Part shown: positions 22,286-33,891 of the stretch, one piece after another
How the letters are laid out: each line of letters starts with the position of its first letter
Numbering within the stretch: position 1 is the first letter of the stretch
DNA from: Paratrimastix pyriformis
Taxonomy: Eukaryota > Preaxostyla > Paratrimastigidae
DNA length: 64,000 nt
Reading direction: 5' to 3'
Assembly (NCBI GenBank): GCA_027972325.1
Contig: JAPMOS010000033.1
Coordinates: forward strand, 1-64,000
Notes under the pieces: generated by a model
What the model was told of the DNA's origin: nothing
Database searches by the model: none
Seen by the model: only the letters and a program-made list of their open reading frames with translations
Made by a program: the position numbers and the translations under genes

Positions 22286-23887
22286 TCATGAAAACAACCA
22301 TCCAAGGGCGAGCACTTGCCCAACAAGGGAGGTCGTCTCCAAGAGCGGTGCTTCCGAGGAGGCTGGGCTGTCGCCCTCTTCGGGGTGGACCAGCGACATC
22401 AGAACCTGATTGGCGCACAGAGCGTTGGCCTCTCCCTGATAGCCGCCCTCCAGAACCGCCAAGAGGCGGCCTTGGGCAGAGGGGATTCCGGCCATCAAGG
22501 TCCGGGTGAGCTCCCCGTAGAGGCGAGGGGTCAGGTGGAACAGCGACTTTTTCTGTGCGGCCGGTCGGGCGCCCGGATCATCGGAGGGGATGTCGTCGTC
22601 CCGGGCGGTCGGGTCGCCCTCGGCCGCGTCGAACCCGCAAGCAACCACGACGGCGGCGGGGCGGTACGCCCGCCCGAGGGGCAACACGACTCGCTGGAAG
22701 ATGTACCGGTAGTCGGCATCGCAGTAGCCGCGGCGCGGGTCACTGCGCGGGTAAGGCAGCGGAACGTTGACGTTGAAACCCAGCCCAGGCCCCGCACCGC
22801 GCCTGTCGAGCGCACCCTCGGCCGAGTAAAAAAGTCCGGGGGCATGCTCGTATCGGTGCACCGAGATGTACAGAACCGACGGGTCCTCGTAGAACATCCG
22901 CTGGATTCCGTTGCCGTGGTGCAGATCCCAGTCCACAACCAGCACGCGCGCGGTGCCGTCTGCTGAGGTCCCGGAGATCCCGGTCGGGTGGCATCTGCGC
23001 AGCTCGTCTTGGATGGCCCGAACGGCCACGGCCACATTGTTGAGAAGGCAGAACCCAACCGCCCGATCGGCCTCGGCATGGTGGCCGGGCGGACGCACCA
23101 GCGCGAACCCGTTCCGCACAGCGGCTGGCGACCCTTCGGTCGAGGCGGCGCTGCGCGCGATCAGGCGGCCCAGGGCAGCGCAACTCCCGGCTGCTTGAAG
23201 GGCAACCCGTCCGGAGGCCGGGGTCAGATATACATCGGCCGGCCCGCACCGTTCCTGCTCGGGCAGAAGGCGGCCAGCGACGAGGGCCGAAACATAGGCG
23301 GGGCTATGCAACCCCTCTAGGTCGGCGGGCACGGCCTCCACCGAAGGCAGGCAGAGACATTCTGAGAGTGCAGTGCTATGAGCATCGAGAAATGGGCAAA
23401 TCGGATACACTCGGGCAGGTCCCTCCAAACGGCGGCGCGAAGTGGGGTGGGCGTGTGCGTCGGCTTCCAGATACTGCAGGATGACTGCCGTGCGGATGGG
23501 TTGTCCAGACACGACTGGAGCACCAAGATTACCACCAAACTTGAGGCGTTCCGCTCGACAGAGGATAGGAAGGAGGGTCGCATGTTTAATATAGGATTGG
23601 CAAGAATGACACCAAACACTCAGATCGGACGATGAAATACCGATAGCGTGCATACCATCAAGAGATTGGTCATGTGAATGCTCGAGGAAATGTCCGGAAA
23701 CATAACGGCTGCAAAAGGAGGAGTAGCATCCCAAACATGTCCAATTTTCTGAATGCGAGCCGCATCTCTGGCATGGCATATTCCATTGAAGAAGGTTCGG
23801 ATCCAAATTGAGTCGAGATAAATGTGGGCAATGCTGAGAGGGCACAACAGCGCCGCCTGAATCGTCGTCCTCGACCCCCATAACCAA
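22286..23887 (-). CDS. Class II histone deacetylase with N-terminal UBP zinc finger
   Basis: A single open frame of 533 codons. Residues about 20-105 form a ZnF-UBP finger like that of HDAC6 (CPHL, CQRCGSH, NWTCLGCY, CSRYVSGH, SVWCHSCQSYI), which in that family binds free ubiquitin C-termini. The deacetylase domain follows, with HSPAYVSAL, the catalytic pair in RPPGHHAE, the zinc-binding VVDWDLHHGNG, the second zinc Asp in CGFDAAEGDP and the transition-state Tyr in LEGGY. All catalytic residues are present, so activity on acetyl-lysine is expected; whether the target is histone or tubulin is unknown. The order (UBP first, one catalytic domain) is the reverse of animal HDAC6. No intron is needed, although a short in-frame one cannot be excluded. 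The 5' third is much less GC-rich than the rest. Confidence 0.9.
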   Translation of the reverse strand: MVMGVEDDDSGGAVVPSQHCPHLSRLNLDPNLLQWNMPCQRCGSHSENWTCLGCYSSFCSRYVSGHFLEHSHDQSLDGMHAIGISSSDLSVWCHSCQSYIKHATLLPILCRAERLKFGGNLGAPVVSGQPIRTAVILQYLEADAHAHPTSRRRLEGPARVYPICPFLDAHSTALSECLCLPSVEAVPADLEGLHSPAYVSALVAGRLLPEQERCGPADVYLTPASGRVALQAAGSCAALGRLIARSAASTEGSPAAVRNGFALVRPPGHHAEADRAVGFCLLNNVAVAVRAIQDELRRCHPTGISGTSADGTARVLVVDWDLHHGNGIQRMFYEDPSVLYISVHRYEHAPGLFYSAEGALDRRGAGPGLGFNVNVPLPYPRSDPRRGYCDADYRYIFQRVVLPLGRAYRPAAVVVACGFDAAEGDPTARDDDIPSDDPGARPAAQKKSLFHLTPRLYGELTRTLMAGIPSAQGRLLAVLEGGYQGEANALCANQVLMSLVHPEEGDSPASSEAPLLETTSLVGQVLALGWLFS

Positions 23888-23919
23888 CGGGAATTTTCGA
23901 CTATCTTTCTAACTGATCT

Positions 23920-23930
<11 letters not shown>
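23888..23930. promoter_or_regulatory. Very short divergent region, HDAC / HAUS4
   Basis: The HDAC ATG (23887, minus) and the first HAUS4 coding sequence (in frame from about 23920, plus) are only tens of bases apart. The sequence is AT-rich. No core promoter motif is obvious, and the transcripts may overlap at their 5' ends. Confidence 0.4.
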
Positions 23931-26175
<2,245 letters not shown>

Positions 26176-26423
26176 GGGCACGCTGGCCGCTCTGTCCAGA
26201 TGATGTCGCTCTCCGAGCACGACCCCCCCCACCCCCGTGCCCCTAGACCGACGCGCCAAGTCGGAAAATCCTCTGGGCACTCCCCTCGGGGATCCGACCC
26301 CCCAGTTCGGAATCGCTGGAACCCCTGTCATGGGTCCGATTGTGGGTTAGGATGTCGTGAGTTAGGGTGCAGTGGGTTTCGGGTGTCGTCCTGGCATCTG
26401 CCTCTATCCCCCTGGCACCACCA

Positions 26424-27985
26424 CATGATCAGACGTGGAGTTGGTATAGGCGCCTTCCAACAGCGGCAGACTCTCGACAGCACCTTCAAGAAACAGGGGG
26501 AAGTCATTGCTCAGTCGCAGATACAGGCCATCACGCAACACCTGGGCACCTTCAAGTTGGCCCTCGAAGAGTTCGCCAAGAAACATCGAACGATGATCAA
26601 CCGGAATCCCTCCTTCCGCGCGCAGTTCCAGCAGCTTTGCAGCAAAGTTGGCGTGGATCCATTGGCAAGCTCGAAGGGTTTCTGGGCTCAGGCACTGGGA
26701 GTGGGTGATTTCTATTACGAACTTGGCGTTCAGATCATCGACGTTTGTCTCAGCACCAAGGCCCAAAATGGCGGGCTCATCGACATGTCAGAGCTCATTC
26801 GCTTGCTCACTGTCATGAGAGGAAGTCGTGCCCAACAGATCGCAGAGGATGATATCGAACGGGCCCTCCGAAAAGTCTGCCGCCTCTGTGATACCTCCTC
26901 GTTGACAATGAGTCACAGCTGCGCACATTGGGGAGCGGATTCGATCTGCACCGGGTGGGCGGCCGCACCATCATCCAGTCGGTGCCGGTCGAGCTGAACC
27001 CGGACCACCTCGACGTCCTCAGGGTCGCACAGGTCGCTCCCACCCCTCCATGGATGCCTCCTCCCCTTCTCCTCCTTCTGTATCATCCTCGCCTCGATCT
27101 CCTTCCCACTTCCCTTCTCAGTCTGTGGTGACATTACCCATCCATCCGCTATCTTGCAGGGGGCAGGGGGCCGCACCACCCACGACTTCCTGGCAGTGGA
27201 GTTGCACTGGACCCAGGACCGGGTCCAGCGCATTTTGGACAAGTTCCTCCAGGAAGGTCGCCCCCCCACCCCTCCTCCTCCTCCTCCTCCCTCCTCCTCC
27301 TCCTCCTCTCCTCCTCCTCCTCCTCCTCCTCCTCCTCCTCCTCCTCCTCCTCCTCCTCCTCTCCTCCTCCTCCTCCTCCTCCTCCTCCTCCTCCTCCTCC
27401 TCCTCCTCCTCCTCCTCCTCCTCCTCCTCCTCCTCCTCCTCCTCCTCCTCCTCCTCCTCCTCCTCCTCCTCCTCCTCCTCCTCCTCCTCCTCCTCCTCTC
27501 CTCCTCCTCCTCCTCCTCCTCCTCCTCCTCCTCCTCCTCCTCCTCCTCCTCCTCCTCCTCCTCCTCCTCCTCCTCCTCCTCCTCCTCCTCCTCCTCCTCC
27601 TCCTCCTCCTCCTCCTCCTCCTCCTCCTCCTCCTCCTCCTCCTCCTCCTCCTCCTCCTCCTCCTCCTCCTCCTCCTCCTCCTCCTCCTCCTCCTCCTCCT
27701 CCTCCTCCTCCTCCTCCTCCTCCTCCTCCTCCCTCCTCCTCCTCTCTCAAGTGTTTCCGGCGAAGGGACGGTTGGCTGATCCTGACGATGTTCTTTTTTG
27801 GGGACCCGACCCAACCCCGACCCCGTGCAGGGCTGGCCATGATCGACGACCAAGACCCGTGCGGGCAGCGTGTCTTCTGGTTCATTGGGCTCGTGGGCGC
27901 CACTGCCACCCCGCCCCCTGTTTCTCCTCTCCCTCCTTCCCCGGCAAGCACCCCGCCGCCAGCCGCGAGTCCCGCACGACGATAG
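26424..27985 (+). CDS. SNF8: ESCRT-II subunit SNF8/VPS22 (EAP30)
   Basis: SNF8 is a winged-helix subunit of ESCRT-II, which acts in sorting ubiquitinated cargo into endosomal vesicles. The start at 26424 (MIRRGVGIGAFQQRQ) matches the family's M(H)RRGVG opening. The long first exon carries HLGTFKLALEEFAKKH, NPSFRAQFQQLCSKVGVDPL and the near-invariant FWAQALGVGDFYYELGVQII, ending KVCRL. Exon 2 continues with GSGFDLHRVGGRTIIQSVPV then ELNPDHLDVLRVAQ, and exon 3 encodes HWTQDRVQRILDKFLQEG. A 574-bp intron (27257-27830, GTCGCC...GTGCAG), mostly a CTC array, separates this from LAMIDDQDPCGQRVFWF. A Pro/Ala-rich C-terminal extension (to 27985) is not typical of the family. Orthology is very secure. 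Confidence 0.95.
27271..27747. repeat. (CTC)n trinucleotide array, about 480 bp
   Basis: A nearly pure CTC/CCT repeat with a few single-base slips, filling the third SNF8 intron. It gives long poly-Ser, poly-Leu and poly-Pro ORFs on the plus strand and poly-Gly, poly-Glu and poly-Arg ORFs on the minus strand, none of them genes. A homopurine-homopyrimidine tract of this length may form triplex DNA. Confidence 0.95.
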
Positions 27986-28241
27986 CGCCCTCTTTGGGTT
28001 CACGTCAGAATAACACGGCGGGGTTGTAAAAAGCGACGGTTCAACCTCGCGTTACCCAGGCAGCGGGGCTGACTCCTCCTTCTCCTCTGGAGGCAGGATC
28101 CCGGAGCATCTGAGGCTCAGGGCAGGGCGGGCCTGCCCCTGTGCCCATGGGTGGAGGCAAGACAAGCCCACCGACGCGCCCGGAAACTGTCCTGGGCAGC
28201 CGATCAAAATCGCAGAGATTCGTGAGATGTTCCCTGTCATC

Positions 28242-28801
28242 TCATGTCAGCCCCCCGGGACGTTGTTGTGGTTGTTGTGGTTGTTGTGGTTGTTGTGGTT
28301 GTTGTGGTTGTTGTGGTTGTTGTGGTTGTTGTGGTTGTTGTGGTTGTTGTGGTTGTTGTGGCTGTAGCAATTGGTTCGGGGACATCGAGTCCTTGGAGAG
28401 AGCAAACCGAGTAGCCGTGACTTCTGAGATTCGTGCCCTATGACAACTCATGTCCTGCAAAAATGGTGCTGTTGGTCCGGCCCGGCCGACAGAAAGACCC
28501 CACAACTTATCTGTCCACCCAGTGTGTGAGGATGGGTCAAGACAGCAGAGAGGAAACCCAGACCAAGGGCAAGTCGAATGTCAGATGTAGCCAGTGATTC
28601 GGAGTGTCGATGCTGGGCGAATCGCACGGCCAACTTCGCGACATCATCAACGAGCATGCCTGCATATTGCTCGAGGCATTGTTGGACCGCACTATCGATG
28701 TGAACGGCACCAAATTGAGAGAGTATCTTTGATACCCCCGAAACTGAAAGAAGTGGCTTTTCTTCCCGAGCTGGAAGGTCGTTTGCTGCTTGTTCCTCCA
28801 T
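28242..28801 (-). CDS. TAF12: TAF12-like histone-fold protein with Gln/Pro tail
   Basis: TAF12 is a histone-fold subunit of TFIID and SAGA that pairs with TAF4 or ADA1. The start at 28801 gives MEEQAANDLPAREEKP, followed by a histone fold: VSKILSQFGAVHIDSAVQ, CLEQYAGMLVDDVAKLAVRF, AQHRHSESLATSDIRLAL. A 53-bp intron (28511-28563, GTCTGG...GACAG) joins LAL to DKLWGLSVGRAGP, mirroring the family's LERQWN. The frame continues through DMSCHRARISEVTATRF into a tail of about eleven QQP repeats encoded by the GTTGTTGTG array, ending RPGGLT. The fold and the SDIRLALDKLW helix support TAF12; another histone-fold TAF is possible. The QQP tail is unusual and coding. Confidence 0.75.
28263..28361 (-). repeat. 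(GTTGTTGTG)n, coding QQP repeat of TAF12
   Basis: Eleven near-perfect 9-bp units, reading CCA CAA CAA on the minus strand. They are in frame with the spliced TAF12 reading frame and encode (QQP)n. Confidence 0.85.
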
Positions 28802-29092
28802 AGGAAAGAGCAGGACGCGACAAGGGAGAGTTGGCATCGACCGGCAGACCTCAGAAGACCCATTTCACGTGCGCCGAGCCTGCTTCTGCCGGAGCAGTCA
28901 AAAACTCACCACCCCTCGGATGTATGAAGGAGGCCTTGCGTTTCTGGAAGGCCTCGGGTGGATGGAGGAGATGCGCTGGGACCCTCGCGTGGCGCTTCGG
29001 ACGATCCCTCGCTCCCCCTCCCAAGATAAACAACACCGGTGAAGATCAGAATGCTTGTTGTCTTTGTCTTTTCGAGGGCTGTGACGGGCGGC

Positions 29093-30989
29093 TTACTGCT
29101 TCTTGGCGGGGGCGGGGTAGTGGGCATCGAGGCCGGTCCGGGCGTTGAAAGCCCGGATGCGGGTGTCGTACTCCCTGCGGAGAGGAAAGGGCACAAGCCA
29201 AAAAATGAGCGCGTGCTGGCGGATCGGGGGGGACAGACTCGGCACGGTGCCAGCGCTGGGTCCAGTAGTCGTCCTGGTACCACTGGGCGTTGAGCTCCTC
29301 GAGCGTCTTGCCCTGCTGCTCGATCCAGGTGAAGTACTTCAGGTTGTGCATGCGACGCCGGTCGGCGTGGGTGCACTCCTTGGTGTACTCGGTGTTGATG
29401 TGCACCAGGTACATCTGGTAGTCGATTTCGGCCTGGGCGGGGGTGTAGGGGCCGTGCTCGGCCTCGAGCTCCTGCAGCCGGGACTGGTACATCTCCATCG
29501 AATCGGTGGCGACGGTGAAGAGGACGTCGTGCTCGTTGAACTCGAACAGCTTGGCCATCTTGATGCAGCCCAGCATGTTGGCCACACCGGAGATGCCCAG
29601 CAGGGCCAGCTTGTCGATGACCTCCTGGCTGACGCCGTGGGAGAGCAGGCAGGCGTGGCCGGCAGGGGTGTTGAAGAGCCGGATGATGCTCATGCACTGC
29701 TCGTCGTCCAGGGCCGCGACGACGTCGGTGTTGCGCAGGTTGTGGATCCAGGGGACGTGCTTGTCGCCGATGCCCTCAATGCGGTGGGCGCCGAAGCCGT
29801 TCTCGAAGAGGGTGGGGCACTGCATGGCCTCACCGGCGCCGACCTTGACGGCCGGGTAGTGCTCCTTCAGGTACTCACCCGCGGCCAGGGTGCCCGCGGA
29901 GCCCTGGGTCAGGAAGATCCCCGACAGGCGCGAGCCGGCGGGGGTGCGCTTGTGGAAGACCTCCTCCATGGCGGGGCCGGTGACGGAGTAGTGGAACAGG
30001 GGGTTGGAGAAGTCCTCGAACTGGTTCAGGACAACAACTTCGTCGGGGCGGGTGCGGGCGAGCTCCTTGGTCTTGTCGAAGACCTCCTTGACGTTGGACT
30101 CGCACCCGGGGGTGGCGTGAATCTCAGCGCCGAGGGACTTCAGCCACTCGAAACGCTCCTTCGACATGCCGGCGGGAAGGACGGCAATGGGCTTGCAGCC
30201 CATCAGGCAGGAGTTGAAGGCACCACCACGGCAATAGTTGCCTGGGATAAAAGAAATGATATTCCAAAAAAATGAATGAAAATGGAAGATGTGGGTCGGG
30301 TGTCTAGTGTGTTCAAGGTGTGCCAGAACACAGACCGGTCGAGGGCCACAGAGCCTTGTGCTTATCGGGATCATAGGCACCGCGGGTCAGGCGGTCAACA
30401 AGAGGGCCGAAGCAGGCACCAACCTAATAGCCCAGTCGAGAGAAAAACACAACAGACATGATGGCTCTGGAACGAGGAAAAAACGGACCTTGTGTGCACC
30501 AGTGGGGAAGAACTTGCCGAGGAGGATGAAAATCTTGGACTTGATGCCAGTAATGGCAGAAGGGATCTCGAGGGCGTTGACCTCACCGAACCCACCACCC
30601 TAAACGATCAAACACATTATGAGAACGAAAAATAGCATCGAAATCTAAGACAGACGCGGGCAACGGGTTCGTTCTTCCAAGTAATACGGAAGAGGTTGCG
30701 GGAGTTCAGATCCCAGAGGCCAACAGAGCGGAGCTCGTCAACAACACCCTGGGGGGGAAAAAAAGTGGGACTCAAGTGGAAACCCGTAAGCAATTCAAAC
30801 CTGAGGGATGAGGGTGGGGTCACGGAGCTGGGCGAAGGTGGGCAGAAGAATGTTCTGAAATGTTGGGATGACAGGGAGGGGAGGGCGGATAATTTAGAGA
30901 ACCGAGAGAAAATCAAAGCAAACCCGCTCACGGCAGCGCTGGACGGTCTTGGCAAGAACCTCCTCGTTCACGGCAGGGGTCGTCTCCAT
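29093..30989 (-). CDS. Fold-type II PLP-dependent enzyme, cysteine synthase/TrpB-like
   Basis: The start METTPAVNEEVLAKTVQRCR is at 30989. Exons join over several short introns: FFPTGAHK to VGACFGPLVDRL (GTCCGT intron) and WPSTG to NYCRGGAFNS (GTCTGT intron). TGAHK carries the probable PLP-binding Lys, as in tryptophan synthase beta, and STGN is the substrate or phosphate loop of the cysteine synthase fold. Later motifs include VLPAGMSKERFEWLKSLGAE, GIFLTQGSAGTLAAGEYL (glycine-rich phosphate loop) and FGAHRIEGIGDKHVPWI. The last intron joins QRWHR to EYDTRIRAFNARTGL, ending PAPxKKQ at 29093. It most resembles a group of bacterial PLP proteins annotated only as cysteine-synthase-family, so substrate and reaction are unknown. 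Horizontal transfer followed by intron gain is plausible. Confidence 0.85.
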
Positions 30990-31250
30990 AGTGGGATATC
31001 ACCGGCGGTAAGAGGCCCTGACTCAGACCCAACTCGCGTCACTTCCGAGTCGTCTCTCCAGGTTTTCTTTTTCTGCATTGCTCGCAGTGAAAAAAAAAAA
31101 AGGAAAAAATCCTCACAACATAACGCAAAGAGAACCGCAATCAAGAGACACGATACACGGGAAGAGAACCCATTTTAAGACATGCACACGCACACACACA
31201 CACAAAAAAAAATGGTATTCGTTTATTATCTTCAAAGCCGGGGCGTCCGA
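30990..31250. other. Intergenic gap, PLP enzyme / trehalase
   Basis: A 261-bp AT-richer gap between two minus-strand genes. It holds the PLP-enzyme promoter and the trehalase 3' UTR. There are poly-A runs near 31088 and 31204 and a CACA repeat near 31187. No other feature is seen. Confidence 0.6.
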
Positions 31251-33742
31251 TCAACAGGCGCACTTTGTTGGAGCCTTCAGACGATCGGGGTAATCAGCCA
31301 TGGCTCGCAGGACAAGGCCGTTGGTCCAGCCAAATCCGTCTCGGACGACTTCATATTCACCGCCGCGGCCCGCTGAGCCGACTTCGTTGGCGGAATACTT
31401 TTCGAAGACCGCGCCCGTGCAATTCCATCCACAGTAGGTCGTGTCCACCCACCGCTGGGCGAGGGTCAGGGCGAAATCGTCATCGCCCACCGACCGCGCA
31501 GCCTCGAGCATGACGGTCTGCAGTGGCGCCCAGACGTTGGGCCTGCACAAAAGAAAATACCGGGTCCGGGGTGATGGTGGTCGGAGGGCAGTGAGGCCGG
31601 GGGGGCGGCAGACCAGTCCCACTGCTGGCCGCTCTGGACGTCGGGCAGCGAGGTGGGCACCCCGCCGGCGCTCTCGCGGAACGACTGTGGCACGGCGGCG
31701 TCCCATTGTTGGCGGGTGTACTGCTGGTCGACCCCCAAGCCGCACCAGAGGGGCGCGAAGCTGCTCGGGAAGAGGCTGCCCACCATGGGCCGGTCGGCGG
31801 CCCAGTTGTAGTCGTGCCAGCGGCCCGAGTCGGGGTGCCACAGCAGGGCCTTGATCTGGGCGGCCCGCTTGGCGGCGGCGTCCTGGTACTGCTGTACGGT
31901 GGCCTGGGGGGATCCCGCCAGCCCGTGGAGGGCGGCCAGGGTGCGCTCGTTGCGGTAGAGGATGGCATTCAGGTCGACGGGCACCAGGTCGGCCGTGGCG
32001 ATGTCGAGCAGGGTCCCCGTGGCGGGCACGAACCAACGCGAGCTGAAGTCCCAGCCCGACTCGGCGCCCGCCTGCAGGTGCTGGTAGCGGGCCGCCGAGC
32101 CGGCCGCCGTGACCAGATCCTCGGCGTAGCTCTCGGGGCGCGGCCCGTAGGTGGCGTGGTCGATGGGGTCCGAACTGAACCGGTTCAGGCCCGCGAAGCG
32201 CGCATCAGCGGAGGGGATGATGCGCTTGCTCATCCACCAGGCGTACTGCACGGGGGTCCGAGACGGAGGCAGACAGGGGGACGAGTCAAGTGAGAACTGA
32301 GTCGACGCCGCGGGGGTGGGTGGTGGTGGTGGGGGTGGGTGGTGGGGGTGGGGGTGGGTGGTGGGTGGTGGTGGTTCAGCCGCCAGACCTCGCGGTCCAG
32401 GTAGGGCAGGGCCTGCCGGACGAGGTCCAAGTCGCCCGTCGCGTTGTAGTAGAGCCACACGATCTGCGTGAAGAGGGGCGGCTGTGCGGCGCCAGCGGTC
32501 GGAAGAAAAGCGTGAGAACAGAGGGGCCATGATGGCGAGGCGTGGGGCCTGGGGCCTGGGCGGGCGCGGGCCTGGGAGCGGCCCCCGGTAGTAGATGCGG
32601 GCCCCGTTGGGGATGAACCCGCCGAAGTGATCGATCTGCTGCTGCATGTTGGCGATGATGTCCCGCACCGTGTCCGTCATCCCGCACAGCAGCAGCCCGT
32701 CCACAATCCAGTATGAGTCCCTGTGTGTGTGTGTGTGTGGGGCATTGTCAGCGCGGAGTTTCCGATGGCCCGAGAGCGCGCGACAAGGCGAGCCCGACAT
32801 GCTCGTCGGAGCACCGGAACGCGGATTGGGGGATGGGGGGAGGGGGCAGACCAGTAGTAGACCTCCCGGAAGCGGCCCCCTGCAGGGAATCGGGCCGAGA
32901 GAAGGTGGGAGGCCACTGTGAGGCAACGGGGCAGACGCATGGTGCTCGAGGGGTGGGGGGTCTGCGCATGGGCTGCGGACCGGGGACGACAAAGGGGTGC
33001 CTCAGGGGCACGGCGCTCGAGGTGGGGTACTCGGTCAGGTCGAACCGGCGCAGGAGCCGCTTCCAGCGCCCGTTCAGCTCTTGGCCAAAGGCCTGTAATG
33101 CCGGGTCGGCGAGCCGGTCGAACAGGGCGGGGTGTTCGCTCCAGTCGGTCGGGAGGCTGGTGACCACCTCAGAGCCGGGCTCGACAAAGTAGGCCGTCAC
33201 GAAGGCCCGGATCTCCGCCGGGGTGAGGTCCTTGGCCCCGCCAGCTGTGACGCGGTCCCATGCCGATAAGATCTCGACAGGCTTGTACTTGCTGGGCATA
33301 TCGACAAAATGCTGGGGGGCGAGACACGATCGGGCGGACAGAGAAGGATGGAGGGAAGGTCGAATGAACCGAACACGAAGCAAAAGTGGCTCCCATCCAC
33401 TAATCGACATGCTGCGAGATGAATAAAGACCTTGCTGTCGTTGAAAAGATGCGCGCGTTGCACCCGGTCGAGCAAGTTGCCATGACAATAGATATCAAAA
33501 GATGTCACGGGGGGGTTCCGAAGGAAGAGAAATAGAAGGAGCACTGTCAATCCTAGACCCAAAGCTGCGCTTGATTCGACCAAGCAAAGCCACCAGTGCC
33601 AATTCCCAGAGCATCTTCCCTCAATGCGGTAGCGCCCGATCTCGGCGACAACAGGAATCGCATCCGTCGGCAGGGTAGGAAGAGATGGTTCAATGAGAGG
33701 CTCCTTACTCTGCGGGTCGTCCGCGAAATCGGGTTTCTTCAT
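31251..33742 (-). CDS. TREH: Trehalase, GH37, membrane-anchored
   Basis: Hydrolyses trehalose to two glucoses. The start at 33742 (MKKPDFADDPQSKEP) gives a cytosolic N-terminus of about 55 residues, then one membrane segment (ALGLGLTVLLLFLFL), so a type II anchor is likely, with the enzyme outside or in the lumen. The catalytic domain opens with DIYCHGNLLDRVQRAHLFND. Both GH37 signatures are restored by splicing GTC introns: VVP+GGRFREVYYW+DSYW, and QQWDW+PNVWAPLQT. Between them are DHFGGFIPNGARIYY, PRPESYAEDL, KAGAESGWDFSSRW-type sequence (here QAGAESGWDFSSRWF) and LVPVDLNAILY. The C-terminus reads EKYSANEVGSAGRGGEYEVV then DGFGWTNGLVL, as in eukaryotic trehalases, and stops at 31251. It appears full length. 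Confidence 0.94.
32315..32375. repeat. GTGGGTGG-type repeat in a trehalase intron
   Basis: About 60 bp of GGTGGGGGTGGGTGGT-like repeat on the plus strand, between trehalase exons. On the sense strand it is C-rich. Confidence 0.8.
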
Positions 33743-33891
33743 CTCGCGATGAAAAGGATCGAAAAAAGAAAGGCGAAGCTTCCCAGCGGGTGAGCGATTG
33801 GCCGTTGGATTGATCGTCCGTTGTTTTGGCGCGCGATTTGCCCGATTGCCACTTTTTCTCACTGGCTCTGGCCTTTCAGGACAGTTTATAA
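33743..33891. promoter_or_regulatory. 149-bp divergent region, trehalase / F-box gene
   Basis: Separates the trehalase ATG (33742, minus) from the F-box protein ATG (33892, plus). Lower GC than the flanking gene bodies. TTTATAA lies directly before the plus-strand ATG, too close to act as a TATA box. Confidence 0.5.

Noticed and set aside
27118-28029. Large poly-Gly/Glu/Arg and poly-Ser/Leu/Pro ORFs
   Set aside because: Translations of the CTC array; the SNF8 intron 27257-27830 explains the region.
29145-30275. 376-codon plus-strand ORF over the PLP enzyme
   Set aside because: Antisense shadow caused by strong G/C third-position bias; V/L/G-rich with no recognisable family.
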